Below, in pieces: positions 20,845 through 31,233 of a stretch of 64,000 bases of DNA (position 1 is the stretch's first letter; every line of letters begins with the position of its first letter). The notes below the pieces were generated by a model. It made no database searches. It was not told where the DNA came from and saw only the letters and a program-made list of their open reading frames with translations. Made by a program: the position numbers and the translations under genes. Origin of the DNA: Lineus longissimus (Eukaryota; Nemertea; Pilidiophora; Heteronemertea; Lineidae). The stretch is taken from the NCBI RefSeq assembly GCF_910592395.1, contig NC_088316.1, forward strand, positions 10,478,001 to 10,542,000, in the 5' to 3' direction.

Positions 20845-22420
20845 TTGGCAAACCTCAACCAAGGCCCCAGTATCGATTGGGACGGTGGTCCAGAACTCTT
20901 CACCAGATATCGGAAATGGCGACAGAAATGTGAAATGATATTCGATGGACCTCTTCATGATGTTGGCGAGGCTGTGAAATGTAAATATCTTCTCATTTGG
21001 GCTGGGGATCGAGGACTAGATCTCTACAACAGTTGGGCCCTTGACGAAGATGGACGCAAGCTTTTGACAAGCTACTGGACGAACTTCGAAAGGTACGTCA
21101 ATCCACAGTCGAACTTCCTTATTGCCAGACACAAATTACGTCAAGTCACCCAAGGGGACAAACCGTTCGAACACTTTCTAACAGATGTTAGACTCCTGAT
21201 TGCTGACTCAGGATATCACGCTAATTTCAAAGATGAAATGGCGCGGGACACTCTCGTCTTTGGACTGAGGGATGACAAAGTTCGAATGAAATGCATTGAG
21301 AAAGGCAACACGCTAACTCTCGCTAACGCAATCGAATAGGCCCGGCTAGCAGAAGCCACTCGTGAGAAAGCCAAAGAAATTGGAAATTCGGATTGCATAA
21401 AGGATGTACACGCAGTGAAACCAAAACGAAAACAACATCGACCGACTCAACAGTACATTCCGAAACACGGGGATAGAACTTATCATGACAAGAAACCAAA
21501 CTCGGATAAACCTTGTTACTTTTGCGCCAAACCGTGGCACCCTCGTGACTCTTGCCCTGCAAAGAATGCCACCTGCCGAAAATGTGGTAAAATCGGACAC
21601 TATGACCGTGTATGTCAGTCCAAACAACATCAGTCGCGTGAAAAAGGACACAAGCTACATGAAGTAACTGAGAACTTTGACTCTCTGTTTGTCGACTCCA
21701 TTGATTCGGTGAACAAGTCGAAGTCTAGCTCTACCGAAAACGAAATCATTCGTTCCTTTCCGGTAACAGTTGAGCGTTTCCATAAACGCCACACCTTCAT
21801 TGACCTAAAGTTAGACACTGGTGCCGCCACCAATGTTTTACCGCTATGCAAGTACAAGAAAATTTTCCCACCAGATCATCAGTTGCGCAAACCAACTGCG
21901 AAACTAGTCGCATACGGGGGAACTGAAATTCCCAATCATGGATCGTGTACCCTGTACATAAGGCATCGTGGAAAACGCTACCATGTCGAGTTCGACGTTA
22001 CGGAATCTGGAGGAATCATGTTAGGACTGAAATCTTGCAAAGAATTAGACCTAGTACGTCTAAACTGTGAGATTAAACCGCAGAAACCCAACCCGCATGC
22101 TACACCACGTGCTAGCAACAACGCTCCGCTAACAAAGGAGGACATTCTCAAGGATTATCAAGATGTGTTTACGGGAGTTGGAAAGTTTCCAGGCAATCCT
22201 TATCGCATCCAGCTCAAGGAGGGCGCTACACCTACTGTGCACCCGCCGCGTTCCGTTAGCATACATCTAGAAGACGCATTCCAAGAGGAGCCTGGTCGAA
22301 TGCAATCTCTTGGGATACTTGATAAAGTGGAACAACCCACTGAATGGGTAAATTTGTTTGTGGTGGTTGATAAAGGAAATGGTAAAGGACTACGTATATG
22401 CCTTGATCTGAATACTGCAA
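20845..22420 (+). pseudogene. Gypsy-1 gag, protease and RT start (one in-frame stop)
   Basis: One frame runs from ATG 20845 to the insertion at 22421. Residues 1-164 are a gag/capsid-like segment (FTRYRKWRQKC, YLLIWAGDRG, FLTDVRLLIADSGY). Around 21510-21620 are two zinc knuckles (CYFCAKPWHPRDSC, CRKCGKIGHYDRVC). At 21805-21830 is the aspartic protease motif LKLDTGAATNVLP. The RT opening (RIQLKEGATPTVHPPRSV ... RICLDLNTAI) follows, with the usual PKD before LNTAI missing. A TAG at 21337-21339 divides the frame; CAG to TAG is the simplest cause, and programmed readthrough is less likely. Confidence 0.9.
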
Positions 22421-22424
22421 TTAA

Positions 22425-24676
22425 CACTTTCAGCGCCCAGCCATATTTAGCGTACTTCCCCCAGGGGCCAAGGTTACGCCCCTTTTTACCCTTTTTCAAA
22501 ATTATGAAAACAATAGAAGGAATAAAGATAATTACATGAAATTTTCTGTGTTGGTTCTTCTTTATTAGATCTCTTTACAATGCTAATTTGGAATGATAGT
22601 CAGCAAAGCACTTGATTTTGCACAATGGTACCCCACACATAGAACAGTAATATCTGTTGTCTTTCTGAATACCCGCTTTTTGGCATACTCTCGGCTACAT
22701 CTGCCCCCGTCATCAATCTTCGACCCGCCATTGCGCCTATTCGAATGCAGACGATCTTGGCTATAAATAGCACATTGGCTGAACATCATACTATCACCTC
22801 AAGCGCTGTATAGCTAAATTATTTTCCCCTAAACTGCGCTGCTAGTCGCCTCGAAGACAAAGCGGGAAATTTAACAAGAGGCCCAAGGGCCTGGCGCTCA
22901 GCTGAGTTAATATCATTAATATCTTCCCGGTGTTTAGTTCATTATGCATGAAAATGGCATGCTCCATGGTATTTGATATCCTTTTGCGTTCACTACGGTA
23001 CCAATGTTTTTGGTTGACATAATTATGCCACTGTTCATTCCTCAATCCTGACCATAATTCGGGTGAAATCATCGTATGAAAATATTTACCGAAACATGAA
23101 GTTTATGCCATGAATGAGGATACTCATTGTCATAGCCTCGTTTACAAGTACGAAGTATTTTCCCGCGAATATTCAAAACTGCTTGGCTCCTTGCCAGTTA
23201 AATAACATGTGACTATACACAAAATAGAAAACTTTGATGGAAATTGTAAATCATTTTTTTATCTATCAGGGGAAACAAGCTGATGATGATCAAATAAATC
23301 ATTCATGAGAAATCGTTTTGTTGCTGAAGCTTGCATGACGAAGTTAATGCTAAACCTTTTCTTGTGATCTGCGCCACCGTAGTTTTCTATTTAGACCAGC
23401 GATGACGTCATTTCTGGTGATTCCCTACATTGTCCAATGAGCGCTTTTTAAAATGTGCCATTTGGTATTGTACAGTATGCAATGTATTTTTTCAGCGCTG
23501 CCAGTTGCCGAAGAGAATGCCGTAGCTCCCTCAATTTCCAATCAATTTTTATGGGAGTGACATTATTGTATTGCTTAGAATGTCTCCTTTTTACTCATGA
23601 AAGAATCGTAGAACTAAAACATAATAGGCGAACAGAATCATGCCGATTCACTGCACATACTGTGGGAATTCTCCACTTCAAAATACATCGGCGATGTCAT
23701 CGCGAACAGAGCATGCACTTCCGATATCGTTTTCACAGAAATGTCGCCAAATATTCAAGAACTAATTTCTGAATTTAGTCCCTAAAGACCTTATGACTAC
23801 CACTGAAACGAACTAGTGATAATATCGCCTACCAGACTACTTTTTAAGCAGAAAATTGGGTACTTGAGTGTCATTGAGCTCCAAGATTATTGCACATAGC
23901 GTAAACAACATGCCGCCATTTTGTCTCCGCTTCGGTATTTCGTACGCCGCTTATAATGCACCTTCTCAATTAAAACCAACATAATAAGGCCTTACATCGT
24001 TGATTGAATAGGAACACCACACAAAACACAATAAAGTGGGGGTACAACCGATTACGAAGCTGAAGTTAACAGTGATTTATTCCTGGAGCTACTGCTTTTG
24101 TTGTGTAGCTGCCATGTTTTGAGAACTGGCAAATAGGAGACTTCATTGATGGCTGACGTCATCGGGCGGGAATTTGAATCGGCAGAAATAATTAAAAGGC
24201 AGGTAGCGCCCTCTCCTGTTAAAATTTTGAACTTTTTCTCAATAAAATAGATTTCCAAGAATTTTATCTTAATATCAGAGCATATTTCGACTAATTCTGC
24301 TGCTCCTAGGCCGATATAGGCCAGTTTCCTTCATGCACTCTCGCTCGCAGGAAGTAGGTCGAATGGCGACAAATTTTGTTTTGAAAGTAGAGTTTGACCA
24401 GAAGTATCCAGAAATGCAAAATTGAAGTCTCTAGGTCTTACGGTTACAAAATGTGCACCATGGGTTTAACGGACGGACGGATGGATGGATGGATGGATGG
24501 ATGGATGGATGGATGGATGGATGGATGGATGGACAGACGGACGCCACTGAACAACTTATTTGACAAGCTCGGCTGACTTAGTCAGCTGAGCTAAAAATGC
24601 GACGTAATATTACGTCGGATGGCTCAACCGTGTGAACTTGCAAGACGTAAAATTACGTCGGATGGCGCTGAAAGTG
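22425..24676. mobile_element. TTAA-specific element inside Gypsy-1 RT, itself hosting repeat X
   Basis: The ends CACTTTCAGCGCC and GGCGCTGAAAGTG are perfect 13-bp inverted repeats, and TTAA flanks both sides (22421-22424, 24677-24680). Removing the element restores the RT frame (ACTGCAATTAAAAGGGAA). Without the nested repeat X (22873-24594) it is only ~530 bp, so it is a non-autonomous piggyBac- or Kolobok-like element. Near the right end the word GACGTAAxATTACGTCGGATGGC occurs twice (24600, 24643), the first as a perfect 18-bp palindrome. Short frames near 22583-22789 have no known domain. Confidence 0.88.
22873..24594 (+). repeat. Repeat X, copy 2 (1.72 kb)
   Basis: Same ends as copy 1 and nearly the same sequence throughout, with indels near 23195, 23370, 23455 and 23890. 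The (GGAT)n tract is longer here (24478-24532, about 13 units versus about 7). It lies inside the TTAA element and is therefore the innermost layer of a four-deep nest. Confidence 0.85.
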
Positions 24677-24680
24677 TTAA

Positions 24681-27065
24681 AAGGGAACACTACTATACAC
24701 GAACTATTGATGACATTACACCGAAACTGGCTGGTGCAACACACTTTTCCATCTTAGACGCTCGCTCGGGCTACTGGATGGTCCCTCTAGACGAGGAGTC
24801 TTCGCTGTTGACTACATTTAGCACGCCATTTGGAAGGTACAAATTCAATAGACTTCCGTTTGGACTCATAGTCAGTCAGGATATTTTCCAAAGGAAAATG
24901 GACGAAACATTTGGTGAATTGACCGGTGTTACAGGCATCGCTGATGACATATTCCTGTACGGAATCGTTGAACCGAATCATGATGACAATCTCATCAACC
25001 TTCTCGAGTGCGCTCGCGAAAACCATGTCTGTTTTAACTTAGACAAACTGCAATTCAAAATTCAAAATGCACGCTTCTTTGGTCACCTGTGGACCACAGA
25101 AGGAATGAAACCAGATCCGGCGAAAGTTCGAGCCATCACTGAAATGGCCCCTCCGAAAACCATTCAGGATCTCCAATCATACCTTGGATTAGTGAACTAC
25201 TTGAATCGGTTCAATGCTGCAATTGCCACGATTGCAGCACCACTTAGAGACTTGACGACAAAGGATGTCTCATGGCAGTGGAACCCGGAACATCAACGCG
25301 CTTTCGACAAACTGAAGGATATCATTACTTCAGCAGACGCCTTGGCTTACTTCGATTCAAAGAAACCAACGGTTATCCAAACAGACGCATCACTACGTGG
25401 TTTAGGAGCTGCATTACTACAGGACGACAAACCAGTTTGCTATGCTTCACGTACCTTGTCTCCTACTGAACAGAACTATGGTAATATAGAACGCAAACTT
25501 TTGGGCGTGGTTTGGTCGTTAGAACGTTTCAACCATTACGTTTATGGCAAACATGTTACAGTGCAAACCGATCATAAACCGATCGCAGCCGCCAGTAAGA
25601 AACCCATCTCAAAATGCAGTCCACGCTTGCAGAGATTACTCTTACCGATGTCAAAATACGACGTAGATGTGGTTTACCTACCTGGTAAAGACAATGTTCT
25701 CGCCGATGCCCTATCGAGTGTAGATCCGAATAAAATAGACGCTTCCGCTCCGGATATGAAAGAAATTCTGGAAATACCGGTGCAGTGCATCACAAGCACA
25801 TTGAATACTTCGAGCAGTCAAAATGAATCGATCAAGAAAGCAACCGCTGAGGATCACACTCTTCAGATTCTTAAAGGGTTAATCACCCAAGGCTGGCCTG
25901 AAGCCAGGTCTGATTGCCCACCGGAGGCAATCGACTACTGGAACTATCGAGAGGATCTGAACATTGAAAATGGTATTATCTTCAAATGCCATCGCATTGT
26001 GATACCGAACACTCTCAGAAAGACTATGCTTGGTTTAATCCACCAAGGACACCAGGGCATAGAAAAATGCCAACTACGCGCCAAACTTGTTGTATTCTGG
26101 CCACGGATTACATCTGAAATCAAAGCAATGGTCGAGCAGTGTGGTCTTTGTCAAGAGCACCAACAGAAACATTGTCAGGAGCCACTCCTACCTCACGACA
26201 TCGCGCAATTTCCATGGCAGAAAATTGGTTCAGATTTATTTGAGCATAAGAACATTCACTTCTTACTCATTGTGGACTACTACTCTAAGTTTCCCGTCAT
26301 CCACAGACTGGGACCGAACCACCCTAGTGGTAAGACTATCGTTAGCTATTTCAAGTCTATCACGAGCGAGTATGGACTCCCAGAAAAGCTCATATCGGAC
26401 AACGGTCCGCAATATGACAATGGCCAACTCAAACAATTCTGTGCCGAACACGGAATTCAGCACACCACAAGTAGTCCGACTTATCCGCAGAGCAACGGAC
26501 AATCTGAACGATATGTACAAACCGTCAAAAGACTAATTCTCAAAGCGTTGGAAAGTGGAGAAGACCCGAGTCTTGCTCTCCTGAATTATCGGGCAACACC
26601 GCTCTCTGCTCACTTGCCAAGCCCAGCACAGCTACTGATGAACAGAAACATTAAGACATTGTTACCAGTGTGCAAACGGCTTCTAAAAAGCCAACCGATT
26701 GACAATGACAGTGTCAAAGACAACTTGCAGCTAAGGCAAGATAAGCAGAAATACTATTTTGATAGACGCGCCCTTGCACAACCGCTACCAAAGTCAATGA
26801 TGGACAGGAAACTGGACAACCAAGGTCATACATTGTCCAGACCAACAAAGGGACGTATCGGAGAAACCGCAAACATATCAGGAAAACTGCTGAGCAATTT
26901 GACTCTCAGAGTCAGAACCAAAATGACTCGCCTGATATTGAACTTGACAGTGATGTGGCAAACTTGCCTACTCAAGACAATATAAGCGACAAACCTCAGG
27001 ACAACTCAGCGTATGTCACTAAATCAGGTCGCACTGTCAACAAACCAAACAGACTTGATCTGTAA
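24681..27065 (+). pseudogene. Gypsy-1 pol: reverse transcriptase, RNase H, integrase
   Basis: Continues the frame interrupted at 22421. RT motifs: LDARSGYW (catalytic Asp), PFGRYKFNRLPFGL, and IADDIFLYG at about 24940-24965 in place of the common FADD/YVDD. RNase H starts with IQTDASLRGLGAALLQ and includes YGNIERKLLGVVW. Integrase has the HHCC module (HQGHQGIEKC ... CGLCQEH) and the D,D,E core: SDLFEHKN, LISDNGPQYDN, SNGQSERYVQ. All catalytic residues are present. A frame change near 26815 moves the tail (SYIVQTNKGTYRRNRKHI) to another frame, ending at TAA 27063-27065. Stretch 27066-27454 is 3' untranslated. Confidence 0.92.
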
Positions 27066-27454
27066 ACCTTTTTAGTATATTATTACTCAGATGAGTAAGT
27101 GCTACAGCGTAAAATGACATTTATGTACTCATAGACTTTACGAGAGACTGACATTACATACTATATTAATGCTATCATTATCATTTATCAACTTATGTTT
27201 ATGTGCACAACTGTTTTGATAATTGTTTGCTATTCCAGGACATAGGTCTGATCAACCGTAAACCTGTAGAACTGCAATATATATATTTTGTACTTTATAT
27301 CCATAGAACAGATTTTGAAGTATCGTAACTAATGACTCACTTATACTGGTTATAGTGATGATGTGTAATCTACCATTATGATGCTTTACCTATACTGTGT
27401 TATTTGTATACATGTGTAACTCATTCATACCTTGTGTTGATTCAAGGAGGGAGA

Positions 27455-27688
27455 TGTAACAGTATCGGCTGTTATGTGTTTATAAGATTAGTTCTAATAT
27501 CTTAGTGTAGATGTCTCTGCCTACTTATTACTAATTAGCAACTCCTTATTTGTAATAGAGATGAAAGTGGAACTTCAAGATGGCTTCATCACTTGTGTAT
27601 CTTCTCTTATATGATTAACAATTAAACTCCTTTATAGACTATATTCGATTTGTTTCATCTGAAATACGAACTAGGAGAAACTTCTTCA
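27455..27688 (+). repeat. Gypsy-1 3' LTR (polypurine tract at 27444-27454)
   Basis: Matches the 5' LTR except at about two positions near its end (CGATTTG versus CGATTCG; CTGAAAT versus CTGGAAT). It is followed by the duplicated target CTGGC. Confidence 0.95.
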
Positions 27689-27720
27689 CTGGCTAGTGAG
27701 ACCTATAATCAGATTGGTGA

Positions 27721-28038
27721 TGTAATTACCCAAATATGGTATTTGTCAACAATCAAACATATGCCATGTGGGTTTGTTATGATTTGTGACTTGCGTCATT
27801 TCAATGACTAGTCCACTGTACCCGTGGCCGCCATCATCAGAGTTTCAGTGTACTATAAGTGATGTACTGATAAACGATAAATGCTACATGCAAAATCTGG
27901 GGTCGCTCAGCCATTCGGTCTGGGCGATATGAGCGCACAAACACACAAACTTTTCTCGAATTTAGTAAGGATTCAAGAGAACAAGTTGTGTTTTTATATA
28001 AGAGCTATGTTCTTTCAGTTATTTTCATAAGGATTACA
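27721..28038 (+). repeat. Probable 5' LTR of Gypsy-2
   Basis: The right border is set by ACA followed after two bases by a strong primer-binding site. The left border TGTAATTACCC is the most likely TG start and is uncertain by a few bases, since no second LTR is in the window. A TATA-like TTTTTATATAAGAG lies at about 27990, 50 bp before the end. Confidence 0.6.
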
Positions 28039-28040
28039 TT

Positions 28041-28058
28041 TGGAGGTTCTACCGAGAT
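28041..28058 (+). promoter_or_regulatory. tRNA-Gln primer-binding site of Gypsy-2
   Basis: TGGAGGTTCTACCGAGAT is complementary to the 3' end of animal tRNA-Gln including CCA, with a single mismatch by my recollection of that tRNA. It marks the start of minus-strand synthesis. Confidence 0.75.
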
Positions 28059-28067
28059 TTATTCAGA

Positions 28068-28980
28068 ATGAATGACCATGAAGTGAGAAATATGGATCTT
28101 GAAGGAGAAAATTCAGGAGAAAATTCGGTGAATTTGATAGGAAATTTGAAACAGGAAATCGAGATTCTGCAGTTGAAACTGAATTTGGCAGAGGCCAAGG
28201 CAAGTCAGACTTCATTAGGACTTGGCAGTTCTGTAAGTACAGTATCGGTAGATATAAAAGAAGCTCTTAAAAAGGAATTTAAGATCTTGGGGCAGGTGGG
28301 TGATCCTGGCCAAAAGGATAAACTGACATATGTCTCACTGATCAGGCAGGTCGAGTGTGGACTCAAAAAGGGTTATCCCGAGGAAGACATTGTAGCAGCT
28401 GTGATTAGATCGATCAGCCCAGGGTTAAAGCTAAGGAGTTACCTAGAGGAATTGGAGGAAATTAGTTGGAATTCTGCAAAGAGAGTGATTAGGTCACACT
28501 TTAGGGAAGGGAATGCAACTGATTTTTTGAGAATTGTCAGAGCTGACACAGAGGAAGGACGAAAATGCGCAGAACTTTGCCATGAGATCTATGGACATTA
28601 GTCAGAAGATATTGTTCGCTTCGAAGGAAGACAACGACATTACGTATAGTTCTGACCAAGTACAGAAAATGTTTCTGAGAAGCTTGTCAACAGGACTCAC
28701 GTCGGAGGTGATCAGAAACGAGTTAAAGCAGTCATTGAGTGGAGAAAACATCGAGGATGAGATTCTCCTGGAGAGGATAAACGTGGCTACTCGTCTGGAG
28801 GAGGAGAGAGCAGCAAAGCTGTCGGGTAGTGGCAGCAAGGCGAAAGGACAAACACATGCATCTGTAAAATGCATTCAGGAGAAGCCGGAAAAGGAGGACA
28901 AATTCGATTGTGAACTGAGGGAGATCAAAGCTCAGATTGCCGCATTACAGACAGGGAGGAATGACGATCAGAAGGAGTAG
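28068..28980 (+). pseudogene. Gypsy-2 gag (frameshifted)
   Basis: ATG 28068 opens 177 codons with a Leu-rich helix (LKQEIEILQLKLNLAEAKA) and a capsid-like region (YVSLIRQVECGLKKGYPEEDIVAAVIRS). The frame changes near 28560, and the second frame (28534-28980) continues with the capsid end (MFLRSLSTGLTSEVIRNELK). A degraded zinc-knuckle remnant follows near 29010 (VCKRCQEHFSRGC). A one-base indel is the simplest explanation. It would form the particle core. Confidence 0.75.
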
Positions 28981-29135
28981 AAATCGGGATATTCCAGTTC
29001 AAAACGTAGGATTTCTGTATGCAAACGTTGCCAGGAGCATTTCAGCAGAGGATGTAAGCAGAGGAATAAGGGAAATGGGAACGGGCCCCACTCACAGGAC
29101 AGAGAGTAGGACCCCATAGTCACAAACAGGCGAAA

Positions 29136-29520
29136 GTGTTGTCCCACCGATATGACGCTGGAGAATCGAATACTACTGTGAGTCCTAGATTACAAGCAAA
29201 GTTAGTTAACTTAGTAGGAAAACAATGTGTGATAAAGTGTTGTTTAGACCAAGTTGAGACCGTTGCTTTATGGGATACAGGAGCTCAAGTTTCTGTTTGT
29301 TCGGAATCGTGGTTGTCTAAGAATTTGCCAGAAGCAAAAGTGAGACCAATCGATGAACTGTTAGTACATAGCTTGTGATTGACGGCAGCAAACGGGAAGG
29401 ACATTCCTTTCAGAGGTAGGGCTGAATTACAATTCAAAGTGAAAGAACAATGCCTTTTCTAATCACGGAAGATGAAGGAGTACAACATCCTATAATCGGT
29501 TATAATGTGATTTCTGAGTG
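29136..29520 (+). pseudogene. Gypsy-2 aspartic protease remnant
   Basis: The frame contains VALWDTGAQVSV, the retropepsin active site, followed by degraded sequence (TAANGKDIPFRGRAEL) and ITEDEGVQHPIIGYNVISE in shifted frames. Stops lie at 29376 and beyond. Confidence 0.75.
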
Positions 29521-29552
29521 TGTGAAGTTAAAGGAAAATTCGAATTCGGTGA

Positions 29553-29800
29553 TTGGCCATAGCCTCGCCGCCGACGCCAAGTCAGGCGGCCATCCGTAGC
29601 ACACCTGGCTTCTTCTTGCCTTCAAACGCGGCGACACGCGTCAAAAATCGAACATGTTAGATATTTGGTGTTTAGTTGCAGCAAGTCGCATTTGCCGACG
29701 CCGTTCGTAGCAGACTAGGGATTTTTCAGGCGTTCAGGACTCTTGCGGCAAAAAACGCCAGTGAACGCCGAAGTTGGCGGCTAGCGTGCTGCGGGCTTTA
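29553..29800. other. GC-rich 250-bp insert between protease and RT of Gypsy-2
   Basis: Coding similarity stops near VIGHSLAAD and resumes near ALDHLTPEQQ. The stretch between is rich in GCCGACGCC, GTAGCA and GGCGG words unlike the flanks. Terminal repeats are not clear, so its mobile nature is only suspected. Confidence 0.35.
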
Positions 29801-30665
29801 GACCACCTTACGCCTGAACAACAAAAGGAGGTGTAGGACATGTTACGTGAACACTGTGAGGCATTTCAACGCAATGACAATGACTTGGGATGTACAAAAG
29901 ATCTCCAAATGCATATACACTTGAAAGATGCCAACCAGTAAATGAACCATATCGTCATGTTCCACCCGCTCTATACACAGAATTAAAGGAGTACATCGAA
30001 AATCTACTAGAACAGGGAATAATACGGAAATCACACTCGCATTATTCGTCGCCATTGGTGTGTGTTCGCAAAAAGTGTGGTGCGCTAAGGGTGTGCGGAG
30101 ATTTTAGGTCCTTGAACTCAAAGTGTTACAGGAGGAACAAGGACAAACATCCTATCATGAAAATTCAGGACATTTATGATCAGTTGTCAGGATACTCGTG
30201 GTTTTCGACCCTAGACATGGGAAAAACTTATCACCAGGGATTCCTAGACGAGGAGAGTCAACCGCTTACTGGGATATCAACGCCGTTCGGATTGTACGAA
30301 TATATTCAGATTCCATTTGGTCTCTCGGGGGCGCCACCAGAGTTCCAACGATATATGCTAAAGTTGTTCAATGGCTTGGTGTAGGTGATATGCATTCCAT
30401 ATCTTGATGATGTCCTAATATTTTCCAAGACAAACAGCGATCATGTCATGGCTGTTAGCTTGGTGCTGCAACGCTGCAAGGAGAGAAGGGTGCCAAGCTC
30501 AAGGCGAGAAAGTGTGATCTGTTCAAAAGACAGGTCCAGTACATAGGAAAAATCGTATCGGAAGAAGGGATCTGCGTGGACGAAGCAGACGTGGAAGCTG
30601 TGCAGAAACTGAGAGTGGATTCCAAGCAATGTTGGTGAAGTGAGACGCTTGCTGGGATTGATCGG
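29801..30665 (+). pseudogene. Gypsy-2 reverse transcriptase remnant
   Basis: The main open part (29890-30384) has RT motifs ENLLEQGIIRKSHSHYSSP, VCGDFRSLNSK, FSTLDMGKTYHQ (catalytic Asp) and STPFGLYEYIQIPFGLSGAP. After a TAG at about 30382, PYLDDVLIFSK (the YLDD box) follows in another frame, then VRRLLGLIGYY at 30640-30665 where it is cut by unrelated sequence. RNase H and integrase are absent from the window. Confidence 0.85.
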
Positions 30666-30667
30666 TT

Positions 30668-31233
30668 ACTACACTCTAAAAATAAGGGGCTAAAAGTAGT
30701 TATTTCACTTACTATTTTGAGTAGTTAACGTCAAATTACTAATTAAATAATTGTCAAAATTACTAATTAAATAATTGTCAGAGGTTCTGATTACTACTTT
30801 TGCAGTTGTTTAGTATGTACAATTTACTGTTTGGGTGTAGTTAACTGAATTGACCAATCAAAAGTGTCAATTTCTACAATTTACTACTTTAGTAGTCAAA
30901 GCGTCGACCAATCAGAGAGCCTCTCGCGCGCATACGATTTTTAGAAGCGCCGCCATCTTTCTTCCCGCTTCAAAGACGCGTACTTCAACAGTAGGGCCAC
31001 TTAAAAAAAATAAGTTGGTTATCGTCCCCGCCCCGATTTTATTTTTATTTTTTATTTCGTAAAAAACGGTTGGAAAGCGATCCTGAATGATGAAATTTGA
31101 AATTCCCGCCCTTTACTTCGTTGATCCGCCTTCGGAATCACTCGGAACCATTCGGCGCAGACGCCATCTCGTAAACGAACAAGCTGAGAGGAGTGAGATT
31201 GATGCGGTTTTTTAGGCCAACTTCTCCCCTGCC
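30668..31233. other. Upstream region of the Tudor-tailed gene; possible transposon end
   Basis: The RT remnant breaks at CACTCTAAAAATAAGGGGC, which starts an AT-rich stretch with repeated TTACTA/AATTACTAATTAAATAATTGTCA (a tandem pair at 30736-30785). This looks like a transposon left end, but I found no inverted partner up to 36 kb. 31130-31210 is more GC-rich and probably holds the promoter of the downstream gene. Confidence 0.45.

Larger units (their letters stand above)
20400..27688 (+). mobile_element. Gypsy-1 LTR retrotransposon with nested TTAA element
   Basis: Two 234-bp LTRs (20400-20633, 27455-27688) differ at only about two positions. The 5-bp duplication CTGGC flanks the element at 20395-20399 and 27689-27693. 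A primer-binding site starts directly after the 5' LTR (TGGTGTCAGAACTTTT) and a purine tract AAGGAGGGAGA precedes the 3' LTR. One gag-pol frame lies between, broken by a stop, a 2.25-kb insertion and a late frameshift. LTR identity indicates recent insertion. RT, RNase H and integrase order (RT before IN) and a chromodomain-free end fit Ty3/Gypsy. Confidence 0.95.
19694..27703. mobile_element. MITE-A second copy, split by Gypsy-1
   Basis: The left part 19694-20399 and right tail 27689-27703 together equal the uninterrupted copy at 16034-16750, including the junction word CACTGGCTAGTGAGACC. The Gypsy insertion is bounded by the duplicated CTGGC of this element. Small differences, such as TTATCACCTTAGGCTTGAAAA at 20022, separate the two copies. 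Confidence 0.85.

Noticed and set aside
24394-24576. Frame encoding repeated DGWM
   Set aside because: Translation of the (GGAT)n microsatellite.
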